Positions 59,067 to 64,000 of a DNA stretch of 64,000 nt are shown here, piece by piece. Position numbers and translations under genes: made by a program. Source of the DNA: Georgenia subflava (GTDB lineage Bacteria; Actinomycetota; Actinomycetes; Actinomycetales; Actinomycetaceae); assembly GCF_009193155.1 (NCBI RefSeq), contig NZ_VUKD01000001.1, forward strand, positions 1,178,001 to 1,242,000. The letters are read 5' to 3'. The notes below the pieces were generated by a model. That model searched no databases. It was not told where the DNA came from and was given only the letters and a program-made list of their open reading frames with translations. Within the stretch, counting starts at the first letter, position 1, and every line of letters begins with the position of its first letter.

Positions 59067-61378
59067 GGCCTGAACGCGGGATGCACCCTGTAGCGAAGGG
59101 TACGACTTTCCGCAGTGCTATTACGCGATGCAACCCGCATTTTCCTCCTCGCCGCAGTCTCGCCTTCCACATACTCAAACTTCCCCTCAGCCAACTCCAC
59201 CCCCAAAAAGGAAGCCGCGACGAGCCAATCTCGGAGCTTTGCGGGCTCCGGAGCGCTGGCGAGTACCTCGCCCAAATCGTCCGCCGTGAGCGTGGCCCCG
59301 ACACCCGCGAACTCGTAGAGCAACTCTTCCAGGTTGATGTCCACCGATTCGCTCTCCACAATCAACGCCTCCATCGCGAAGCGCGAATACTCGCGCTCGG
59401 CGTAGGAAACATCCTGCGCTTCTACGGTCGAATGCCGTCGGTTTATTGCAGTGGTAAGCGCGGCGTTAGCGAAATAAACGAAGTCGCGCGGTCGGCGCAA
59501 TGCTCGCCAAAGGAAGTAGTCACGCGCAGGGAGCCCACGAACTTCTTTGCTGAACAACTCGTCCCACATCGACCCGTCTCCCGCGTTCCGCGCGTTCGCG
59601 GCATAGCGTTCCTCCAAGACGCGAACAAGAAGTTGTTCATCACCCCAGTCGACAGTCCGTGCACCGATCTTGTCCGGCTCGCGCGCGTAGGTTCGCACGA
59701 CGTCGAAGATGTCTGTTCTAATGAACAGTGCGAGCGTGGCTCGAAGCTGATGGGCCGCGCCGGACCGACTGAAGTCTTTCTCTATCTTCCCGGCGGTAAC
59801 AAGCAGCGAAAGGATAAATCGTGCGTTTCCTTCGAAATTTGTGCCGCGTTCCCAGTTTTTGTCTAGATTGTCAATTAGGATCGCTACCCGTTCGTGCTCG
59901 TGCAGCAGTTGTATCGTTAGCGTACGCAGCCGTGACAGTTCGTCGGAACGTATCGCCTTCGCAACCGCTGCGTGATCACTTGTTCCGTTTTCGCCGAGTT
60001 GAGTCATGACGCGGTCGACTACGCGCTCAAGACGCGCCGACAGGTCCTCGCCTTCCTCGATGTCCATCGCGCGAAGAAGGGAGCGCAAGTTGCTCAGCGC
60101 GCCCTGATCTGCCTGGGACAGCGCGCGCCCCTCGCTAAGTTCAAGCAATCGAAGTGCGATCTCGCTCTCAATGAGGTAAACCCAGGCCGTCATCAAGAAG
60201 TACTCGGCATGTGCTGGATTGCCGAATCTATTCAAAATAGATAGCAAGCCACCAAGCTCGTAGGAGGATGGCTTGATTGGCACCACAAGAACCTTGCGAT
60301 CGAGTGATAATTCATTACTAACCTGTGACATCGTCGCAGTCTTGCCAGTTCCCTTCCGTCCAGCGAAAACTGTTGCGGCGCCAGAGACAACCGCCGAAAA
60401 CTCGCTCGTCTGGATGAAGTACTTACCTAGATCTTCGAGTTCGTACTCGGCGACATACTGGCCAAACGACCGGAGGGGAAGTTCGATATCGAGTTCCAGC
60501 CGCCCTAGCCGCCGGTTGGTCCCTTTCGGCTTGGGCATCGTCTCGAGCCACGTCTTAACCTTCTGTTGCAGCGCTGCGGATGTGTCGTACTGGAAGAGCA
60601 TATCTCGATAGTCGAGAGGGCTTACGAATCCGCTTTGTACGACCATTAGCAGTGGCAACTCAAGGCCGTGAGCGAACCCTGCGAGAAAACTAGCGCGAGC
60701 ATTGTGCTCACGCGATCGCTTCCGTGTTTCGCCGAGCAGATGAAGAATGACCGCGCTTGACCGGTAGATCTCCCGTGCGTAGAACTCCAAAGGAGCGATC
60801 ATCAGGTCGTCACTAGATCCTAGGATCTTCAAGTGTGACTGTCGCTCGAGGAGGCTTTCGAGTGCCGTAGCTGGCGCAATCTTTATGGGCAGCGCCGGAG
60901 CAAACACAGCGTTCGCCTCGCGAGGTTTAGCTCCCGCGAGGATGGTTTCCGCTAGCGGCGGGGTGCTGGCGGGCGGAAATGCCGAGTACCGGGCAATAAG
61001 CTTCTCGGAATTGCCTCCATAATTGGTGCGGCCGATAGTGGAGAAAATCGCAACGTCGCTCCAAAGCCGTTCGGCGTCACCGTCGGTTTCGTCGAAAGCC
61101 AGCCATGTAGGCTTATTTAGGGCCACCGCATACCCCAACTCAAACAAGACGTTCGGGTTCATCGAACTGACTTCGGCTATCACGGAGGAGGAGGCGCGGA
61201 TACGCTCGGTGATGGTGTCGACCAGAAGTCGTCCGTCGATTTGCAAGTCTTCCCAGCCATCTGCCCGCTGGCCCCGAGTGTTCAAGCCGGCAATTGCTGC
61301 ACGCATCGTCTCGGCTCGCAGTGCGGGCTGCGAGCCGTAGGCAAAGAACGTCGGACCGGGTTTTGGCGCGGAAGTCAT
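59030..61378 (-). CDS. NDT/TIR-like plus P-loop NTPase protein (candidate STAND-type defence protein)
   Basis: A 782-residue protein with much lower GC than its surroundings. Residues 10-100 form a nucleoside deoxyribosyltransferase/TIR-like module with MNPNVLFELGYA (73-84), where E80 is the likely catalytic glutamate. Residues 180-250 form a second such module (YRSSAVILHLLG, HNARASFLAGFAHGLELPLLMV). A P-loop NTPase follows: Walker A GRKGTGKT (340-347) and Walker B VAILIDNLD (498-506), in the Sll1717-like style. A helical region with VHPAFRPYL ends it. NDT/TIR effectors fused to NTPases act in abortive infection by destroying NAD or nucleotides. The ATG has no clear ribosome site. Its 3' end overlaps the integrase remnant. 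Confidence 0.8.
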   Translation of the reverse strand: MTSAPKPGPTFFAYGSQPALRAETMRAAIAGLNTRGQRADGWEDLQIDGRLLVDTITERIRASSSVIAEVSSMNPNVLFELGYAVALNKPTWLAFDETDGDAERLWSDVAIFSTIGRTNYGGNSEKLIARYSAFPPASTPPLAETILAGAKPREANAVFAPALPIKIAPATALESLLERQSHLKILGSSDDLMIAPLEFYAREIYRSSAVILHLLGETRKRSREHNARASFLAGFAHGLELPLLMVVQSGFVSPLDYRDMLFQYDTSAALQQKVKTWLETMPKPKGTNRRLGRLELDIELPLRSFGQYVAEYELEDLGKYFIQTSEFSAVVSGAATVFAGRKGTGKTATMSQVSNELSLDRKVLVVPIKPSSYELGGLLSILNRFGNPAHAEYFLMTAWVYLIESEIALRLLELSEGRALSQADQGALSNLRSLLRAMDIEEGEDLSARLERVVDRVMTQLGENGTSDHAAVAKAIRSDELSRLRTLTIQLLHEHERVAILIDNLDKNWERGTNFEGNARFILSLLVTAGKIEKDFSRSGAAHQLRATLALFIRTDIFDVVRTYAREPDKIGARTVDWGDEQLLVRVLEERYAANARNAGDGSMWDELFSKEVRGLPARDYFLWRALRRPRDFVYFANAALTTAINRRHSTVEAQDVSYAEREYSRFAMEALIVESESVDINLEELLYEFAGVGATLTADDLGEVLASAPEPAKLRDWLVAASFLGVELAEGKFEYVEGETAARRKMRVASRNSTAESRTLRYRVHPAFRPYLEIRDDDLHE

Positions 61379-61391
61379 GGGTGAACTGTGT

Positions 61392-61431
61392 CACAGTCGC
61401 ACAGTCGCACGGTCGCACAGTCGCACAGTCG
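61392..61431. repeat. 8-bp tandem repeat, five copies
   Basis: CACAGTCG is repeated five times (one copy reads CACGGTCG), directly upstream of the NTPase start. Such arrays can vary in length by slippage and could alter expression. Confidence 0.85.
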
Positions 61432-61870
61432 CCCGGACCCCGAAGCACGCGACTCTTGGCGCCGGGCGTCTCGCGTGGAGGACACGAGAGCTCTCACACC
61501 GCGACTTGGCGGCACTCGCGCCGAGCGTGTCGCGAGCACGGGCATAGCGCACGGCTCATGCCAGCACGAACGGTCGCCGCGGGCTTGCCGCTTTCGGCGC
61601 GGTACCCGCACATGCCGCGAAGCGGGCGGCCGTTCCACCGAGGGCGCTCCCGCGCAGGACAGCGGCGCGCTGGTCAGCAATCGGTCCTTCGGTGCGCCTG
61701 TACCCGTTCGACTTACGGGACACAGGCTAGCGCAGACATCGTCCCCACCTGACCGCGGGGACGGACTCCCACCGCCACGGGCCGGATGCTTGCCGGCATC
61801 TTCGCCTCCCTGGCCGTAGTACGAACGGGACCTCATGCACGAGCGAGCCGCCGCCGCACACTAGTCAGCC
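61432..61870. other. Gene-free stretch of the island
   Basis: Mixed-composition DNA between the NTPase gene and the recombinase remnant. Open frames exist on both strands, but none has recognisable motifs, a ribosome site or consistent codon use. No hairpin or promoter stands out. Confidence 0.5.
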
Positions 61871-61877
61871 CACCTCC

Positions 61878-62046
61878 GGGGCAAGCGCACCGGCCGCTCG
61901 CCAATCTCACTCCGGTTCGGGCCCGGTAAGTCTGCTCCCTGCGGCGCCAGCGGGGAGTCCATCTTCGAGCTCATCCGCAGCTTTGGCGTCTGCCGCGGGA
62001 CCCTCTACCACGCTATCAGTGCCGCCGATCTCACCGCGGACGGGGA
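61878..62046 (+). pseudogene. Serine recombinase (resolvase) C-terminal remnant
   Basis: Frame pieces GKRTGR, then LANLTPVRAR, then GESIFELIRSFGVCRGTLYHAIS spell the resolvase C-terminal helix-turn-helix (GRPxxLTPxxxxxxR...GxSIxxIxxxFGVSRxTLYxxL). They lie in different frames with a stop between, so the gene is broken. The catalytic N-terminus is absent. Confidence 0.55.
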
Positions 62047-62098
62047 GCCGGCTGCGGCAGGAGGAACCATCCGGTACGACGACATCGGGCCTGTAGTC

Positions 62099-62596
62099 CT
62101 ATCGGGACCGCCCTGCAATGTCTGAACGCGCGAGACTGGTGAAGGCGTCAAGCTCATCGTAGAGCTCCTGTACCCCAGACGTTGGGCTGGTCTCGCAGAG
62201 GAGGATGCCCACCGCGACGTCGTCAGCGGTCGTGGCTATCCGCTCACTGGCGGCTGCGGCTGCCACGCTACCCACGAGGTAAACCTCAGCGGCCGCGTTC
62301 CGCACCGATTCCATCTGATCGTTGGCGAGCTGAACCGTGTCCCGCTGCGGGCTGCCCCGGGACTCGCAGGGCTCCGACGCGGCCAGGTCTGAGCCCGCAG
62401 CCTCGACGGCAGCGATCAGCCGGACATAGGCCGCCTGACGCTCGCTGCGCTCCATCCTGCGATCCTCGGCCGTCGACTGCAGGTGCGTACCGAACAGGCC
62501 TCCACTAACGCCAACGATCGAACCAAGTAGCGCCGCCCCGGCCGAGATCAGGGCGATGTTGGACTGCGAGCGATTCTTGCCGTGCACCGTCGTCAT
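62099..62596 (-). CDS. Membrane-anchored hypothetical protein of the island
   Basis: A 165-residue protein. A membrane helix at ~13-36 (IALISAGAALLGSIVGVSGGLFG) is followed by a helical, coiled-coil-like exported or cytoplasmic region (EDRRMERSERQAAYVRLIAAVEAAGSDLAAS, ANDQMESVRNAAAEVYLVGS). No family is recognised; similar small proteins occur on mobile elements. The ribosome site is weak. Confidence 0.6.
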   Translation of the reverse strand: MTTVHGKNRSQSNIALISAGAALLGSIVGVSGGLFGTHLQSTAEDRRMERSERQAAYVRLIAAVEAAGSDLAASEPCESRGSPQRDTVQLANDQMESVRNAAAEVYLVGSVAAAAASERIATTADDVAVGILLCETSPTSGVQELYDELDAFTSLARSDIAGRSR

Positions 62597-62615
62597 CCCA
62601 GGACCCTAGTCACGG

Positions 62616-62759
62616 TCAGTCCATCGGCCGAAACCGCTTCGGAGGCATCATCGGTTCAGGCATCGCCCCCAGCATGAACTTGTCGAAGTGCGACACAGTG
62701 AACGCCACGTAGCCGTGTTCGAGCGTGTAATTCAGCCCAATGTTGATCAGCAAGGACAC
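62616..62759 (-). CDS. Possible 47-residue protein or C-terminal fragment
   Basis: From GTG 62759 the frame reads SLLINIGLNYTLEHGYVAFTVSHFDKFMLG and ends PKRFRPMD, 19 bases before the membrane-protein start. The hydrophobic/aromatic pattern is protein-like, but a stop codon lies just upstream, so it may be the tail of a broken gene. Confidence 0.35.
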   Translation of the reverse strand: MSLLINIGLNYTLEHGYVAFTVSHFDKFMLGAMPEPMMPPKRFRPMD

Positions 62760-63563
62760 CCGCGCCCGACGGGCTCGCTAGCCCTCGTGGGGGAGTCGCT
62801 ACGCGCTGGGGCCGTACCAGCGCACGTCGCCGTTCGCGCTGTCTGCACGGCCCAGAGCGGCGGAGGCTGCCTCGGTTGCTGCGGCCGCGCGCTCAAGGTA
62901 TACGGCGGCCGTCGCTGTCCCGGTCGCAGCATCACCGCGGTTCGTCCTCCCCGTCGTAGTGGACCCCGTCAACGACGCGGGCGTGCCAGGCGCTGGTCGG
63001 CGACACCCTTGTTCCAGCGAGCCGACGGCGGAGGCGGAGCTCACCGAGCGGGGCGTAGGAGTCGGAAGGGTCTGGACGTCGCGTGTGGAGTGGGCGAGGG
63101 CGCTGGCCGACCCGCCATCTCGGTTGTCGCTGCCATGAGCATGGGACCGTTCTGACCAGTTCTCTGCCGGGGCCGTCAACGAGATCGACCTCGACCTGTC
63201 CGAAGGTGGGGTGGCCGGGTTCGTCGGTGCCGAGCTCGCGGACGCGTCGGCACGAGGCTGAACGCCCACCTTGACGGCGGCGTCCCGCAACCGACTTCCT
63301 CGCGGGACGCCGGCAAGCGAGTCTTCTTCGAAGCCAGCCACGGAGAGCGGAACCCCGACGGCGGTTCGGCTATCGGGGAGGCCTCGAGCGTTTCAACGCT
63401 GCAACCTGACATCCTACAAGGCATGGCAACTCCAGCCGAAGAGGCAGGCGAGCAGCTCTCCAAGACCACGCTGCGTGACTTTGGCCCGCCGATTCCGCAC
63501 GAGGAGCGTGACTATGGCCTCCCCTCATGCCTGGTGACCCTGTCGCCGCAGGAAGCTCCGATC
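62760..63563. other. Degenerate region with possible coding remnants
   Basis: No intact gene is convincing. A plus-strand fragment near 63172-63261 reads AVNEIDLDLSEGGVAGFVGAELADASARG. A second open plus frame (~63290-63599) reads GKRVFFEASHGERNPDGGS and later EEAGEQLSKTTLRDFGPPIPHEERDY, running into the IS end. These look like pieces of disrupted genes; no family can be named. Confidence 0.4.
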
Positions 63564-64000
63564 GGTCAAGTCCGCTGGGGTGGTGTACGAGGTTCGGCGT
63601 GATCCTTCGGGGGTTAGGCGCTGATGGCGCCGATGACGGGGCTGTCCTCCTCGATGGTCTCGGTGTCGATCAGGGTGAGGCGGGCCTTGGCCAGGGTCTC
63701 GAGGCCGAAGTAGCGGCGGCCCTCGGCCCACTCGTCGTGCTGCTCGGCGAGCACGGCGCCGACGAGGCGGATGATGCTGGTCCGGTCGGGGAAGATGCCG
63801 ACGACGTCGGTGCGGCGGCGGATCTCGCGGTTGAGACGCTCGTTGGGGTTGTTGGACCAGATCTGGCGCCACAGCTCCTTCGGGAAGCCGGTGAAGGCCA
63901 GGATGTCCCCGCGGGCCTCGTCGAGGTGGGCGTGGACGTCGGGCAGCTGGGCCGCTACGGCGTCGAGGAGCTTGTCGAACTGGGCGTGGACGTCCTTCGC
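63564..64000 (-). mobile_element. IS256-family insertion sequence (right part)
   Basis: The transposase C-terminus plus a terminal sequence. After the stop, the stretch GGTCAAGTCCGCTGGGGTGG at 63564-63583 resembles the terminal inverted repeat of actinobacterial IS256 elements. The other end lies outside the window, so neither the paired repeat nor the 8-bp target duplication can be checked. Confidence 0.7.
63614..64000 (-). CDS. IS256-family (Mutator) transposase, C-terminal part
   Basis: The last 128 residues of a transposase entering from the right edge. Diagnostic segments are LWRQIWSNNPNERLNREIRRRTDVVGIFPDR and RLVGAVLAEQHDEWAEGRRYFGLE, the conserved C-terminal signature of IS256 transposases, which use a DDE active site (the last acidic residue should be just upstream). 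The frame is intact to its TAA at 63616-63614. Confidence 0.93.
   Translation of the reverse strand, partial: AKDVHAQFDKLLDAVAAQLPDVHAHLDEARGDILAFTGFPKELWRQIWSNNPNERLNREIRRRTDVVGIFPDRTSIIRLVGAVLAEQHDEWAEGRRYFGLETLAKARLTLIDTETIEEDSPVIGAISA

Noticed and set aside
62799-63341. 180-codon minus-strand frame in the island
   Set aside because: Ser/Ala/Thr-rich without motif, ribosome site or hydrophobic core; more likely chance.

Overview
The window is high-GC DNA (coding third positions almost all G/C) with strong GGAGG-type ribosome binding sites and many GTG/TTG starts. It carries typical actinobacterial families: a DUF222-HNH protein, a B12-dependent NrdJ with NrdR boxes, DUF4383, an NlpC/P60 hydrolase behind a c-di-AMP riboswitch, TetR/DrrAB-type ABC cassettes and a Mn catalase. 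This suggests an actinobacterium, probably order Micrococcales near Cellulomonas/Cellulosimicrobium/Oerskovia (inference; no rRNA or tRNA gene is present to settle it).

Left part (1-24.3 kb): the end of an unknown gene, a large LuxR-type ATPase regulator, a berberine-bridge-type FAD oxidoreductase, nrdJ, the NlpC/P60 wall hydrolase with its ydaO-type riboswitch, a PPOX-like protein, an FGGY sugar kinase with two small upstream genes, a cold-shock protein, and a first TetR/ABC-2 transporter cassette. A LysR regulator follows, translationally coupled to a class-A-like serine hydrolase that lacks a signal peptide. Then come a Tat-exported metallo-beta-lactamase-fold protein with a membrane partner and a run of single metabolic genes (DHFR-like reductase, acyltransferase, FAD dehydrogenase, aldo/keto reductase, CYTH protein).

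Middle part (24.3-47.3 kb): the DUF222-HNH protein, small stress or repair genes (ABM monooxygenase, DUF4440, GNAT, Ogt), and a compact cassette of a ribbon-helix-helix protein, several tiny proteins sharing an MDP...VP..E leader, and a DUF4097 protein. It continues with a patatin phospholipase, an ECF sigma factor with a membrane-anchored partner, a second TetR/ABC-2 cassette, a carboxylate-amine ligase, an alpha/beta hydrolase, an SDR/alcohol dehydrogenase pair and a PQQ-type sugar dehydrogenase lipoprotein.

Right part (47.3-58.7 kb): a secreted FG-GAP-like repeat protein, a J-domain/NERD protein, a DUF421 pair, a BrkB/YihY membrane protein, an oxidative-stress block (Mn catalase, MBL hydrolase, an 80-residue protein, a catalase-like membrane protein, an NTF2-like protein) and a 660-residue DUF255 thioredoxin-domain protein.

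From about 58.8 kb the sequence changes: GC drops, codon use becomes mixed, and recombinase fragments and an IS256-family transposase appear. This looks like an acquired island. Its main gene (59030-61378, minus) encodes two deoxyribosyltransferase/TIR-like modules joined to a P-loop NTPase and a C-terminal helical region. That is the layout of STAND-type defence proteins, and it is the strongest candidate here for an undescribed system.

Intergenic DNA is unusually rich in short imperfect tandem duplications (periods 20, 24, 25, 28, 34, 36, 55 and 60 bp). It also holds two distant copies of one palindrome that differ by a compensatory base-pair change.
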